A DNA stretch of 64,000 bases from Brevibacterium atlanticum (GCF_011617245.1 NZ_CP050152.1:2780503-2844502); one strand, 5' to 3'; counted from the stretch's first letter, positions 7,791 through 16,491 are shown. The notes: generated by a model from the sequence alone, not told the origin. Numbers and translations are program-made.

Positions 7791-8978
7791 TCACCATTTC
7801 TCGTGCTGGTTGCGCCAGGTCACTCCCCCTGCGAGCACGAGCAGTGCCCCGGAGATCGTGAAGACGATTCCGGAGCCGGCGAGGACGGTGAGCGCCGAGG
7901 CGGCCGAAGGGATCGCGACCTGGCTGAGTCTGTTGCCCGCCAAGCGGATCGAGAGCACCGCCGCCCGGTTCGCCGAGTCGGACAGGGTCGAGACCCAGGT
8001 CATCGTCAGCGGCTGGGTGAGCCCGAAGCAGAAGCCCGCGACGGTGAGCAGGAGGCCCAGCGTCCACGGTTGACTGAGCACGGGGATGAGGACGACGCAC
8101 AGCCCTGCCACCGCCGAGGCGGTCCACAGGAGCGAGAGGTTCTTCCACTTCCGCGTGAGGTAGCCGATGAAGAGCCGCGAGATCACCGACGCCAGCGTCC
8201 GCAACGCAAGCAGCCAGGTCACGAGGGTGACCGACAGGCCGTTCTCCTCACCGATGAGCGGCAGGTACGCCGTCATGAGGTCGACGGCGGCGAGCGTGGC
8301 CATCGAGGCGAAGATCGCCGGTTTCATCCCCCGCAGCGACAGCAGCGTCCACGGTGTCTGCACTCCTTCGGCCGCCTCGGCGCGGGAGACGTGCGGGGTG
8401 CGCCCGCGGAGCATGACGATGACGGCGGCGATGAGGGTGAGCGCCGAGAGCCCGGTCATGAACCACAGCGCGTTCGTGATGTGGGCGTCCCCGGCGGTGG
8501 CATCGGCGATCATGCCGGCCACGGGCAGGCCGATGGTCTGCCCGATCGAGACGCCGAGGGTGAGGTGCCCGAACTTCGCAGTCAACTGGGAGGCCGTGAA
8601 ACTCTGCGGGATGAGCGCTTGGGAGGCGACAGTGGTGAGCAGCTGCCCGAACCCGAGGCTCATCGTGGCCAGCAGGAGCACGCCGAGGTTGGGCGCGATG
8701 GCCGCGAGCGCGACGGGCACGATCGACAGCACTGTTCCCGTCCACAGCACCGCCGTGGCATAGCCCCGGTCGACGAGGCGGCCGACGAGGAGAGCGGTGA
8801 GCAGCGGGACGAGGGAGTAGCAGGCGGTCATGAGACCGAGGACGACTCCGGATCCGCCGAGTTCGAGCGTGCGGTAGGAGATGAGGACCCGCACCCCGTT
8901 GTAGGTGGCGTGGGCGAGGATCGTGTGGAAGACGAGACCCGTGAACCAGGCCTTGTTGGCTGGAGCTGCTGCGCTCAT
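7791..8978 (-). CDS. Major facilitator superfamily transporter, possible drug efflux
   Basis: This 395-residue polytopic membrane protein has about 12 hydrophobic segments. It shows the MFS loop 2-3 pattern LLVGRLVDRGYATAVL and a hydrophilic central loop (RGRTPHVSRAEAAEG) between the two six-helix halves. The substrate is not evident. The overall form is like small DHA-type efflux carriers. It begins 3 bases after the coaD stop on the same strand and so is probably co-transcribed with coaD. It separates coaD from the DUF177-rnc group and may be an accessory insertion in an otherwise conserved neighbourhood. Confidence 0.82.
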   Translation of the reverse strand: MSAAAPANKAWFTGLVFHTILAHATYNGVRVLISYRTLELGGSGVVLGLMTACYSLVPLLTALLVGRLVDRGYATAVLWTGTVLSIVPVALAAIAPNLGVLLLATMSLGFGQLLTTVASQALIPQSFTASQLTAKFGHLTLGVSIGQTIGLPVAGMIADATAGDAHITNALWFMTGLSALTLIAAVIVMLRGRTPHVSRAEAAEGVQTPWTLLSLRGMKPAIFASMATLAAVDLMTAYLPLIGEENGLSVTLVTWLLALRTLASVISRLFIGYLTRKWKNLSLLWTASAVAGLCVVLIPVLSQPWTLGLLLTVAGFCFGLTQPLTMTWVSTLSDSANRAAVLSIRLAGNRLSQVAIPSAASALTVLAGSGIVFTISGALLVLAGGVTWRNQHEKW

Positions 8979-8981
8979 CCC

Positions 8982-9494
8982 TCAGCGAGCGCCGTCACGG
9001 GCATCGGTGCTGGTACTCTGCAGCGCCTCGAGCACCGAGGCGGGGACGAGTCCCTCGATGTCCCCGCCGTTCGCGTGGACTTCCTTGATGAGTGAGGACG
9101 AAACGTGCTCGAACCGGGGATTGCCGGGAACGAAGATCGTCTCGAGTTCGGACAGGTGCTTATTCATCAGCGCCATCGGCAGTTCGTAGGCGAAGTCCGT
9201 GCCCGAGCGCAGTCCTTTGACCACAGCGGGGGCGCCGATGGAGGTGCAGTAGTCGACGAGGAGGCCGCCGGAGACGATGTCGATGCTCACGTTCGTCGCC
9301 TCCCGCGTGCGTTCGTCGTCATCGAGCGAGCGCCGGATGAGGTCGGAGCGGATCTCCGAGGTGAAGCGTCCGGCCTTCGAGGGATTGTGGACGACCGCCA
9401 CGACCACCTCGTCGAAGAGGCGGGAGCTGCGAGCGATGATATCGAGATGACCCATGGTGATCGGGTCATAGGAACCGGGACAGACGACCTTCAT
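8982..9494 (-). CDS. coaD: Phosphopantetheine adenylyltransferase
   Basis: This is the penultimate enzyme of coenzyme A synthesis, joining 4'-phosphopantetheine and ATP to give dephospho-CoA. The N-terminal nucleotidyltransferase motif is visible in VCPGSYDPITMGHLDII, with TMGH at the HxGH position. The C-terminal VSSSLIKEV matches the family ISSS.. motif. I start at ATG 9494 (170 residues, usual length) rather than the in-frame ATG 9 bases upstream. A -10-like TACGAT ends exactly 7 bases before 9494, so the mRNA is probably leaderless. Confidence 0.95.
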   Translation of the reverse strand: MKVVCPGSYDPITMGHLDIIARSSRLFDEVVVAVVHNPSKAGRFTSEIRSDLIRRSLDDDERTREATNVSIDIVSGGLLVDYCTSIGAPAVVKGLRSGTDFAYELPMALMNKHLSELETIFVPGNPRFEHVSSSLIKEVHANGGDIEGLVPASVLEALQSTSTDARDGAR

Positions 9495-9587
9495 GCTCAC
9501 CATCGTATCGGCAAGGCCGGTTCACACGGGTGAGGACTCGGCGAGCGAGCGGGTACTGCGCATCCGACAGGGCCCACCGACGCTTCG

Positions 9588-10346
9588 CTACTGTGCGCTC
9601 TCCCGCAGCTGCCGCCACTGGTCATCGACGGAGGTCTCGCCCTCGCGGCCGCGGACCACCCGGGCGTCGAGCCCGGCATCGGGATCGTGCAGGCGAGAGG
9701 CCGCCTCGGCCATGATCCGGGCCAGGACGGTCAGAGAACGTGACTCGTCGCCGACGGTGACCGCCTCGGCGAGTTCCCGGTGGCTGTCGATGAGGTCGCA
9801 TCTGACCTCGTATCCGCGTTCATCGGACAGCGACAGCAGTCTGGTGTGGACCATCGAGACCTTCATGAGATCACTCAGCCTCTCCGACCCCGAACTGGCG
9901 ACGAGCGCATGGTGGAAGGTGAGGTCGGCGTCGCCGATCATGCGTGCGACATTGTCCTCGATCGCCCGCTCCAACTCCGTCAGGGCCGCCGCGATCCGGT
10001 GTGTGGAGCGCTCGTGGCGGATGATGAGCTTGACCGCCTGCGATTCGATCGCCTCGCGGACGGCGTAGACGTCGTCGATGTCGGACCTCTGCATACGGCT
10101 CACGTGGACCCCGCGGCCGGGAGCGTGCGTCATCACGCCCTCGCTGATGAGCCTCTGCAGGGCCTCACGCAGGGAGGGTCGCGAGACGACGAGGAGTTCG
10201 GCCGTGCGCACTTCGTTGACCGACTGACCGGGTTCGAGCGATCCGCTGTAGATGGCATTGCGCAGCTGGTCTGCGATGAGGTCGATCGTCGATGATCGGA
10301 TCACTCTGCGCAGGACCGGCAGTTCGGAAGTCGGAGGATTTGTCAT
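9588..10346 (-). CDS. GntR-family (FadR/FCD-type) transcriptional regulator
   Basis: This 252-residue regulator has an N-terminal winged helix (IADQLRNAIYSGSLEPGQSVNE and SRPSLREALQRLISEG) and an all-helical C-terminal FCD domain (VYAVREAIESQAVKL, HHALVASSG). FCD regulators sense small carboxylates or amino acids, often through a bound metal held by conserved Asp/His residues. It is divergent from ehuBCDA and 116 bases away, so it very likely controls that importer and itself. I use ATG 10346 because the alternative ATG at 10358 overlaps a TTATAT -10 candidate. Known ectoine-locus regulators are often of other families, so the ligand is inferred only. Confidence 0.85.
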   Translation of the reverse strand: MTNPPTSELPVLRRVIRSSTIDLIADQLRNAIYSGSLEPGQSVNEVRTAELLVVSRPSLREALQRLISEGVMTHAPGRGVHVSRMQRSDIDDVYAVREAIESQAVKLIIRHERSTHRIAAALTELERAIEDNVARMIGDADLTFHHALVASSGSERLSDLMKVSMVHTRLLSLSDERGYEVRCDLIDSHRELAEAVTVGDESRSLTVLARIMAEAASRLHDPDAGLDARVVRGREGETSVDDQWRQLRESAQ

Positions 10347-10356
10347 GATCACGATC

Positions 10357-10409
10357 ATATAACGTTGTCAGACAGTGTGACATTCGGACAACATCAGTAT
10401 TGAATACTG
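10357..10409. promoter_or_regulatory. Divergent regulatory region with two candidate operators (gntR / ehuB)
   Basis: TTGTCAGACAG (10365-10375) closely fits the TNGTNNNACNA pattern bound by FadR-subfamily regulators and lies where the gntR -35 would be. A perfect 15-base palindrome, CAGTATTGAATACTG, spans 10395-10409. In addition, GTTGTC (10364-10369) and GACAAC (10387-10392) form a wider inverted pair. TTATAT (10362-10357, minus) is the likely gntR -10. Confidence 0.5.
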
Positions 10410-10462
10410 TCCATGAGACGCACGTCACGATGGTGTGTCGACGTTCGACGAAAGGGACAGCT

Positions 10463-11347
10463 ATGAAATCCATCAAGGGACTGGCCGCCGCGACCTCGAT
10501 CCTCGCGCTGACGCTCTCGCTCGGTGCCTGCGGAGGGGGCGACTCGGACAAGTCGACCCTGCAGAAGGCCGTCGACGACGGAAAGATCACTGTCGGCTTC
10601 GCCGGTGAGGCCCCGTACAGCTTCGAAGAGGGCGGTGAGCTCCAGGGAGCGTCCGTCGCCCTGGCCAAGGCCGTGTTCAAGGAACTCGGCGTCGACGATG
10701 TCGAAGGCGTCAACACCGAGTTCGGCTCCCTCATCCCCGGCCTCAACGCCGATCGCTTCGATGCGATCTCGGCCGGCATGTCGATCCTGCCCGACCGCTG
10801 CGAACAGGCCGCCTTCGGTGACCCCGAGTTCATGTACACCACCGCTCTGATGACGAAGAAGGGCAAGCTGGATGGCATGAAGGACATGGAGGATGTCAAG
10901 AAGAAGGGCCTCAAGCTCGCCACCATGACCGGCGCCATTGAGAACACCATGTACGCGAAAGAACTCGGCATCAAGACGCAGGAAGTCGGCACCCCGCAGG
11001 ACGGCATGGACGCCGTGACGACCGGCCGCGCCGACGTCTTCGCCCTCACCGCGATCTCGCTCAATTGGATGGCGAAGAACAACAAGGACGCCGACGTCGA
11101 GGTCAGTGACTCCTTCGTCCAGGAGATCGACGGGGTCCCGCAGATCGGTGCCGGTGCCACGGTCTTCCGCACGGATGACGAGGAGCTGCGCGACGAATGG
11201 AACAAGGGTCTGGACAAGGTCGTCTCCGATGAGAAGTCCTACCTCGACGTCGTCGGCGACTACGGGTTCACGAAGGAGGAGCGCCCCGACGGTTCGATCA
11301 CAACCGATCAGCTGTGCAAGGGCGAACTTCCCACCGCTGATTCCTGA
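10463..11347 (+). CDS. ehuB: Ectoine/hydroxyectoine ABC transporter, substrate-binding lipoprotein
   Basis: This 294-residue binding protein has a lipoprotein signal (LTLSLGAC, Cys23). The stretch EFGSLIPGLNADRFDAISAGM followed by DRCEQAAF is characteristic of EhuB, which captures ectoine and hydroxyectoine outside the membrane. The start at 10463 follows a GAAAGGGA ribosome-binding site. It opens the ehuB-C-D-A operon, in which the permeases and ATPase follow in order. Other polar amino acid binding proteins share the fold, so the substrate is inferred from the motif and the operon. No ectoine catabolism genes are nearby, which favours osmoprotectant uptake. Confidence 0.85.
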   Translation: MKSIKGLAAATSILALTLSLGACGGGDSDKSTLQKAVDDGKITVGFAGEAPYSFEEGGELQGASVALAKAVFKELGVDDVEGVNTEFGSLIPGLNADRFDAISAGMSILPDRCEQAAFGDPEFMYTTALMTKKGKLDGMKDMEDVKKKGLKLATMTGAIENTMYAKELGIKTQEVGTPQDGMDAVTTGRADVFALTAISLNWMAKNNKDADVEVSDSFVQEIDGVPQIGAGATVFRTDDEELRDEWNKGLDKVVSDEKSYLDVVGDYGFTKEERPDGSITTDQLCKGELPTADS

Positions 11348-11369
11348 GTCGGCACTGTAGTCACGCACC

Positions 11370-12200
11370 ATGGACGACAATGTCTCAACGTTGCTGAACT
11401 TCCTCCCACAGCTGTGGGAGGGAGTTCAGACAACCATCATCCTCACCATCGCCGGCAGCATCGGGGCCGTCATCATCGCCCTCATCCTCGGTCTGACGAT
11501 GACCTCGCCGCACTGGTGGCTGCGCATCCCGGCACGAATCGTCGTCGAATTCTTCCGCGGCACCTCTCTGCTCGTGCAGCTGTTCTGGCTGTTCTTCGTC
11601 CTGCCGCTCTTCGGTTTCGAACTCGATCCGATGCTCTGCGGCATCGGTGCGCTGGCACTCAACTACGGAGCCTACTGCGCCGAGGTGGTCCGGTCCTCGA
11701 TCAAGACCGTGGCCCCGGGACAGTGGGAGGCCGCGATCGCGCTCAGTCTCTCCCCCACCCGCCGGATGATCCGTGTGATCTTCCCGCAGGCTTGGGCACT
11801 CATGATCCCGTCGATCGCGACCCTGCTCATCCAGCTGCTCAAGGGCACTGCGGTCGTCTCCTTCATCACTCTGTCGGACCTCACTGATAAGACCACTCAG
11901 CTGCGCCAGTCGACCGGCGACACGATGTTCTCGTTCTCGGTCAGCCTCATCATCTACTTCGTGCTCGCGTGGCTGCTCCAGGAATTCATGAACTTCCTCG
12001 AGCGCAGAGCGACGGCGGCGCTGGGCCGCAGGCGTCCGAATTCGCGCACGGAACGCCGCGAAGCCAGGCGCCTCGCTCGCGCAGACGCTGTGCGCAGGGA
12101 TCGACTCGCCTCGCACTCGGCTGCCGGTGAGGGTGCCAATCACGGCACTGGCACGGATCCGACGAAGAATCCCTTCCCCGGTCAGGGAGGTGGCCTCTGA
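11370..12200 (+). CDS. ehuC: Ectoine/hydroxyectoine ABC transporter, permease EhuC
   Basis: This 276-residue inner-membrane permease belongs to the polar amino acid (HisM/GlnP) type. It has about five helices and the EAA loop (GAYCAEVVRSSIKTVAPGQWEAA), which contacts the ATPase. The last 65 or so residues are an unusual soluble tail that is first Arg-rich (RRRPNSRTERREARR) and then Gly-rich, absent from most homologues. No clear ribosome-binding site precedes the ATG at 11370, so the exact start is uncertain. Codons 9-20 form a strong RNA hairpin. The stop overlaps the ehuD start by one base. Confidence 0.87.
   Translation: MDDNVSTLLNFLPQLWEGVQTTIILTIAGSIGAVIIALILGLTMTSPHWWLRIPARIVVEFFRGTSLLVQLFWLFFVLPLFGFELDPMLCGIGALALNYGAYCAEVVRSSIKTVAPGQWEAAIALSLSPTRRMIRVIFPQAWALMIPSIATLLIQLLKGTAVVSFITLSDLTDKTTQLRQSTGDTMFSFSVSLIIYFVLAWLLQEFMNFLERRATAALGRRRPNSRTERREARRLARADAVRRDRLASHSAAGEGANHGTGTDPTKNPFPGQGGGL
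11395..11428 (+). other. Strong mRNA hairpin inside the start of ehuC
   Basis: The 16-base arms 11395-11410 and 11413-11428 pair throughout with a single G-U, around the centre CACAGCTGTG. This lies only 25 bases into ehuC. Such a structure between a binding-protein gene and its permease could protect the upstream mRNA or slow permease translation, giving more binding protein than permease. Confidence 0.6.
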
Positions 12201-12856
12201 TGTGGAATTGGGAATTCGCCGCCGAGGCGCTGCCGATCCTGCTCCGCGGATTCGTCAACACCCTCATCGCAACAGTCGTCGGCACCGTGATCGCCGCGAT
12301 CCTCGGACTCATCCTCGCTGTGGCGATCCGCGGTCTTCCGCGCTGGATCAATTGGCTCGTCCGCCTCCTTGTGGCCTTTGTCCGCAACACCCCGCTGGTC
12401 GTGCAGCTGCTGTTCGTCTACTACGCGTTCGCCGACATCCCGGGCCTCGTCAATGTCCCTGCGCTGGTCATCGGCTTCATCGTCATCGGCATCCACTATT
12501 CGACGTACATGTCCGAAAGCTACCGGGCCGGCATCGATTCGGTGCCGCCGGGCCAGTTCGAGGCGGCCACCGCGCTGTCGCTGCCGCCGGTGCGCACGTT
12601 CACCGCAATCGTGCTGCCGCAGGCGCTGCGCGCGACGATCCCTTCGCTGGGAAACTACGCGGTCGCGATGTTCAAGGACACCCCGTTCCTGTTCGCGATC
12701 TCCGTCGTCGAGCTCGTCTCGGCCGCGAAGAATTTCGGCGGTTCGACCTTCGCGTATACGGAAGCCTTCACTCTGGCCGGAATCATCTTCCTCGTCGCCA
12801 GCTACCCGACCTCACTGCTCATTCAGAGATTGGATCGACGCCTTGCCACCTACTGA
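12200..12856 (+). CDS. ehuD: Ectoine/hydroxyectoine ABC transporter, permease EhuD
   Basis: This is the second permease subunit, 218 residues with about five transmembrane helices. The EAA motif reads SYRAGIDSVPPGQFEAATAL. The segment RNTPLVVQLLFVYYAFADIP matches the HisQ/HisM-type permeases of this family. The ATG overlaps the ehuC stop (TGATG), and its own 3' end overlaps ehuA by 14 bases, so the four genes are translationally coupled. It is expected to form a heterodimeric channel with EhuC. Confidence 0.88.
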   Translation: MWNWEFAAEALPILLRGFVNTLIATVVGTVIAAILGLILAVAIRGLPRWINWLVRLLVAFVRNTPLVVQLLFVYYAFADIPGLVNVPALVIGFIVIGIHYSTYMSESYRAGIDSVPPGQFEAATALSLPPVRTFTAIVLPQALRATIPSLGNYAVAMFKDTPFLFAISVVELVSAAKNFGGSTFAYTEAFTLAGIIFLVASYPTSLLIQRLDRRLATY

Positions 12857-13664
12857 GAACACCCCAGCCACCCCCTCCGGGCCGAATGCCTCAGCCTCGG
12901 GCACCCCGGCGATCGAGTTCAAGGACGTGGAGAAGAGCTTCGGGTCCACGACCGTGCTCAAGGACCTCAACTTCACCGTCGCACCCGGCGAGCGCGTCAC
13001 CCTCATCGGACCCAGCGGTTCCGGCAAGACGACGATCCTCCGCCTCGTGATGACTCTCGAGGAGCTCACCGGCGGCTACATCTATATCGATGGCGAACCG
13101 CTGACCTTCGAGGAACGTGACGGCAAACGCGTCGAACTGCCGAAGAAGCGCACTCGCGAGATGACCACGCGCATCGGTATGGTCTTCCAGCAGTTCAACC
13201 TGTTCCCGAACATGACGGTCCTCGAGAACATCATCGAAGCTCCCGTCCACGTGCTCGGAAAGTCGAAGGACGACGCGGTCAAGGAGGCCAAGGCCCTGCT
13301 TGAGAAGGTCGGACTCTCGGACAAGGCCGATGCGCACCCGACCAGGCTCTCCGGCGGTCAGCAGCAGCGTGTGGCCATCGCCCGTGCGCTGGCGATGAGT
13401 CCGGAGATCCTCCTCCTCGACGAGGTCACCTCGGCGCTCGATCCGGAGCTCGTCGGCGATGTGCTCGGGGTGCTGCGCGACATCGCGGAGACCACGGACA
13501 TCACGATGCTGCTGGTGACCCATGAGATGCAGTTCGCCCGCGATGTCTCCCACCGGGTGATGATGTTCGACGGCGGTCAGGTCCTCGAGGAGGGTCCGCC
13601 CGACCAGATCTTCAACAACCCGAGCCACGAACGCACGAAGTCGTTCCTGTCCAGCGTGCTCTGA
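12843..13664 (+). CDS. ehuA: Ectoine/hydroxyectoine ABC transporter, ATP-binding protein EhuA
   Basis: This is the ATPase subunit that drives uptake. Walker A is GPSGSGKTT, the ABC signature is LSGGQQQRVAIARAL, Walker B is ILLLDEVTSALD, and the H-loop is VTHEMQFA. I place the start at TTG 12843, giving 273 residues. The frame further upstream is only the shadow of ehuD, and no ATG lies between. The first 20 or so residues are Pro/Thr/Ala-rich before the domain begins at AIEFKDVEKSFG. The gene ends the operon, and a large hairpin follows. Confidence 0.88.
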   Translation: MPPTENTPATPSGPNASASGTPAIEFKDVEKSFGSTTVLKDLNFTVAPGERVTLIGPSGSGKTTILRLVMTLEELTGGYIYIDGEPLTFEERDGKRVELPKKRTREMTTRIGMVFQQFNLFPNMTVLENIIEAPVHVLGKSKDDAVKEAKALLEKVGLSDKADAHPTRLSGGQQQRVAIARALAMSPEILLLDEVTSALDPELVGDVLGVLRDIAETTDITMLLVTHEMQFARDVSHRVMMFDGGQVLEEGPPDQIFNNPSHERTKSFLSSVL

Positions 13665-13688
13665 CACCCGAACACTTCACTCCAGCTC

Positions 13689-13738
13689 GGTGGAACTGCA
13701 GCAGCTTGGTCCCTGCACCAAGCTGCTGCAGTTCCACC
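13689..13738. terminator. Bidirectional hairpin terminator between ehuA and rsmD
   Basis: Two perfect 22-base arms (13689-13710 and 13717-13738) are separated by the 6-base loop CCCTGC. The structure lies between the convergent genes ehuA and rsmD. There is no long T run on either strand. Confidence 0.75.
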
Positions 13739-13751
13739 AAGCCAGCGCGTT

Positions 13752-14333
13752 CTAGTCGGACTCCCCGACGAGCTGGACGAAGTGGACCGCGGTCTCGCCG
13801 AAGGTCTTCGACCGGAACACCTCGAGGCCGACCGGCATCGTCGGTTCCGGTGAGCGCGCGGCGCGTTCGATGATGACGATCGATTCCATGTCCAGATGGG
13901 CTGCCAGGCGGCTGAGGATCTGCGTCACCGCGTCCTCGCCGAGCGAGTACGGCGGGTCCATGAATACGAGGTCGAAGATCCGCGCCTCGGGGTCCTCGGC
14001 GCCGGGCAGACCGGCCAAGTATTGGAGCACATCCCCGGCGTGGACGTCGGCGGAGTGGTCGAGGCCGAGCTTGTCCGCATTGGCCTGCAGCGAGCGGAGC
14101 GAGGCGAGCGAGGAATCGACGAAGTCGACCTGCGCGGCTCCTCGCGACATCGCTTCGAACCCCAGGCCCCCGGATCCGGCGAAGAGGTCGAGGACGTTCG
14201 CAGCCTGGAGTACCCCGTAGCCCTCGAGCATCGAGAACAGCGACTCCTTGACCCGGTCAGAAGTGGGTCGGGTGTTCGCCCCCGATGGGGAGGACAGCCT
14301 GGCGCCCTTGTGCGCTCCGGCGATGATTCTCAT
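13752..14333 (-). CDS. rsmD: 16S rRNA (guanine966-N2)-methyltransferase RsmD
   Basis: This 193-residue SAM-dependent methyltransferase modifies G966 of 16S rRNA. The SAM-binding motif is NVLDLFAGSGGLGFEA, and the catalytic amino-methyltransferase motif is FMDPPY. The N-terminus MRIIAGAHKGARL is typical of the family. It ends the thiL-DAK2-recG-rsmD series, beginning 10 bases after recG. In many genomes coaD follows directly. Here the ehu block lies between rsmD and coaD. Confidence 0.95.
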   Translation of the reverse strand: MRIIAGAHKGARLSSPSGANTRPTSDRVKESLFSMLEGYGVLQAANVLDLFAGSGGLGFEAMSRGAAQVDFVDSSLASLRSLQANADKLGLDHSADVHAGDVLQYLAGLPGAEDPEARIFDLVFMDPPYSLGEDAVTQILSRLAAHLDMESIVIIERAARSPEPTMPVGLEVFRSKTFGETAVHFVQLVGESD

Positions 14334-14343
14334 ACCTGCCTCC

Positions 14344-16491
14344 TCAGCCTGCTTCGATGAAGTGTGCGTCGTCCTCGGGCAGGACTCGACGGATGAAGGC
14401 GCGCAGTGCGGGCACCGCCTCGAGTGAGGGGTCGACCGCGACGATCTGTTCGGCGACCGTCTTCGCCTCGGCCACGATCTCGGAGTCGCGGAGGATCGAC
14501 AGGTGCCGCAGCGAGGATCCGCCCCACTGGGAGCCGCTGATCACGTCACCCTCACCGCGTGAGTCGAGGTCGTATTCGGCCAGAGCGAAGCCGTCGAGGG
14601 TCTCGGCCACCGCCTGCAGGCGGGCGTAGCTCTCGTTGTCCTCACTCAGTTCGGTGAGCATGAAGCACATCGCCGCACTGCCGTCGCGTCCGACGCGTCC
14701 GCGCAGCTGGTGGAGCTGGGCGACCCCGAAGTTCTCGGCCTCGGCGATGACCATCATCGTCGCCCGCGGCACATCGACGCCGACCTCGATGACCGTCGTC
14801 GACACGAGGACGTCGATGGCCCCCTCGGTGAAGTCCTTGAGCACCTTGTCCTTCTCACCGGTCGACATGCGCCCGTGCAGCAGCCCGAACCTCGTGCCTG
14901 CCAGCTCCGGGGTGTCCTCGAGCTTGCGGCTGAGGTCCTCGATTCCCTGCTTCTGACCGATCACCTCACCGGTCTCCGGGTCCTCGATGTCGCTCGGTTC
15001 GATCCGGGGGAAGACGACGAAGACTCCGCGTCCGGCTTCGATGGTCTCCCGCATGAGCGCGCGGACGCGGGCGAACCAGTTCGGCTGGGCGACGATCGGC
15101 ACGACGTGGGTGGCGATGTCCTTCGGCCCGGCGGGCATCTCGGTCAGCGTCGAGACGTCGAGGTCGGCGAAGACGGTCATCGCGACGGTGCGCGGAATCG
15201 GGGTCGCCGACATCACGAGCGTGTGCGGGGTGGTCACTCCGCCCTTCGCGCGCATCGCCTCACGCTGTTCGACGCCGAAACGGTGCTGCTCGTCGACGAC
15301 GATGAGGCCGAGGCGCTCGAAGATCGTCGATTCCGAGAGCAGCGCATGCGTGCCGACGACGATGTCGATGTTCCCGGTGGCCAGGTCGAGGGCGAGTTCG
15401 CGCCGTTCCCGCGCCGGCATCGACCCGGTCATCAGCGCCACCGTCACCTGATCATCCTCGGAGAGCAGTGGCGAGAGCGCCATCTGTTCGCCGAGGAGGC
15501 GCTGGATCGAGTGGAAATGCTGAGTCGCGAGTACCTCGGTGGGGGCGAGCATGGCCGCCTGGGCGCCCGAATCGACGGCGGTGAGCATGGCCCGCAGCGC
15601 CACGAGGGTCTTGCCGGAGCCGACGTCGCCGTGCAGGAGACGGTGCATCGGCTGGTCCCGGGCCATGTCCTCACCGATCTCCTCACCGACCGTGACCTGC
15701 GAAGGGGTGAGTGTGAAGGGCATGGACTCGTCGAAGCGACGGCTCTTCGGACCGCGGGTGAGCAGGGGCGTCGCCTGGACGGCGGCGAAGGAGGCCTTGC
15801 GGGAGGCGAACTCGGTCTGCAGGGCCAGAGCCTCTTCCCACTTCCACCGCTGCCGGGCCCGTTCGACGTCCTCGATCGTCCGCGGCTTGTGCATGTCCTC
15901 AAGCGCGGTGCGCAGATCCGGCAGCTCGAACTTCTCCCGCAGTCCCTTCGGCAGCGGATCCTCGAACTCTTCGGGACCGGCAACGCGCAGCAGCGTCTTG
16001 ATCGCGCCCCACAGGCGTGACTGCGCGATCTTCTTCACCGCAGGGTAGATGGGAAACGGGGAGTTGAGGTCGTCGGGCGTCCATTCGTGGTCGTCCTCGG
16101 TGCGGTTGAGCCAGACCGGAGAGGCCAGAGTCAGCTGCCCCCGATACGACTCGACCTTGCCGCCGAAGACGACGGTCAGGCCCGGGGTCAGCGCCTTCTC
16201 CAGCCAGTGCTGGTTGAAGAAGGCGATCTTCATCGACTGGTGCCCGTCATGCACGATGACCTCGGTGATCGTGCCGCGTCGCTGTTTCATCCGCCGCGTG
16301 TTCACCGAGATGACCTCGGCCTGGATGATCGCAGTCTCCCCGAGCGGCAGGGCTCCGAGCTCGGTCCTCTCCCCCGGCACCAGGTACCGCCGCGGGAAGA
16401 ACCGGAACAGGTCGGTCACCGTATGCACCCCGCGCTTGGCGAGGTTCTTCCGGTCGCCCGGCCGGAAGTTGTCCTCGAGCCGAGTCGTCAT
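14344..16491 (-). CDS. recG: ATP-dependent DNA helicase RecG
   Basis: This branch-migrating helicase rescues stalled forks and processes Holliday junctions. It is 715 residues from ATG 16491. The N-terminal wedge/OB part is followed by helicase motifs LLHGDVGSGKTLVALRA (Walker A), VVDEQHRFGVEQR (DExH) and MSATPIPRT, and then by the RecG-type C-terminal region HQLRGRVGRDG. The frame is open upstream, but the ATG at 16491 overlaps the preceding stop by 4 bases (ATGA) and gives the usual length. Confidence 0.97.
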   Translation of the reverse strand: MTTRLEDNFRPGDRKNLAKRGVHTVTDLFRFFPRRYLVPGERTELGALPLGETAIIQAEVISVNTRRMKQRRGTITEVIVHDGHQSMKIAFFNQHWLEKALTPGLTVVFGGKVESYRGQLTLASPVWLNRTEDDHEWTPDDLNSPFPIYPAVKKIAQSRLWGAIKTLLRVAGPEEFEDPLPKGLREKFELPDLRTALEDMHKPRTIEDVERARQRWKWEEALALQTEFASRKASFAAVQATPLLTRGPKSRRFDESMPFTLTPSQVTVGEEIGEDMARDQPMHRLLHGDVGSGKTLVALRAMLTAVDSGAQAAMLAPTEVLATQHFHSIQRLLGEQMALSPLLSEDDQVTVALMTGSMPARERRELALDLATGNIDIVVGTHALLSESTIFERLGLIVVDEQHRFGVEQREAMRAKGGVTTPHTLVMSATPIPRTVAMTVFADLDVSTLTEMPAGPKDIATHVVPIVAQPNWFARVRALMRETIEAGRGVFVVFPRIEPSDIEDPETGEVIGQKQGIEDLSRKLEDTPELAGTRFGLLHGRMSTGEKDKVLKDFTEGAIDVLVSTTVIEVGVDVPRATMMVIAEAENFGVAQLHQLRGRVGRDGSAAMCFMLTELSEDNESYARLQAVAETLDGFALAEYDLDSRGEGDVISGSQWGGSSLRHLSILRDSEIVAEAKTVAEQIVAVDPSLEAVPALRAFIRRVLPEDDAHFIEAG

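Noticed and set aside
7641..9095. A 484-codon plus-strand open frame opposite the MFS and coaD genes
   Set aside because: Its composition is dominated by Arg, Gly, Glu and His without domains. coaD and the MFS carrier on the other strand are unmistakable.
14710..16020. A 436-codon plus-strand frame inside recG
   Set aside because: It is an antisense shadow. recG motifs on the minus strand are complete.
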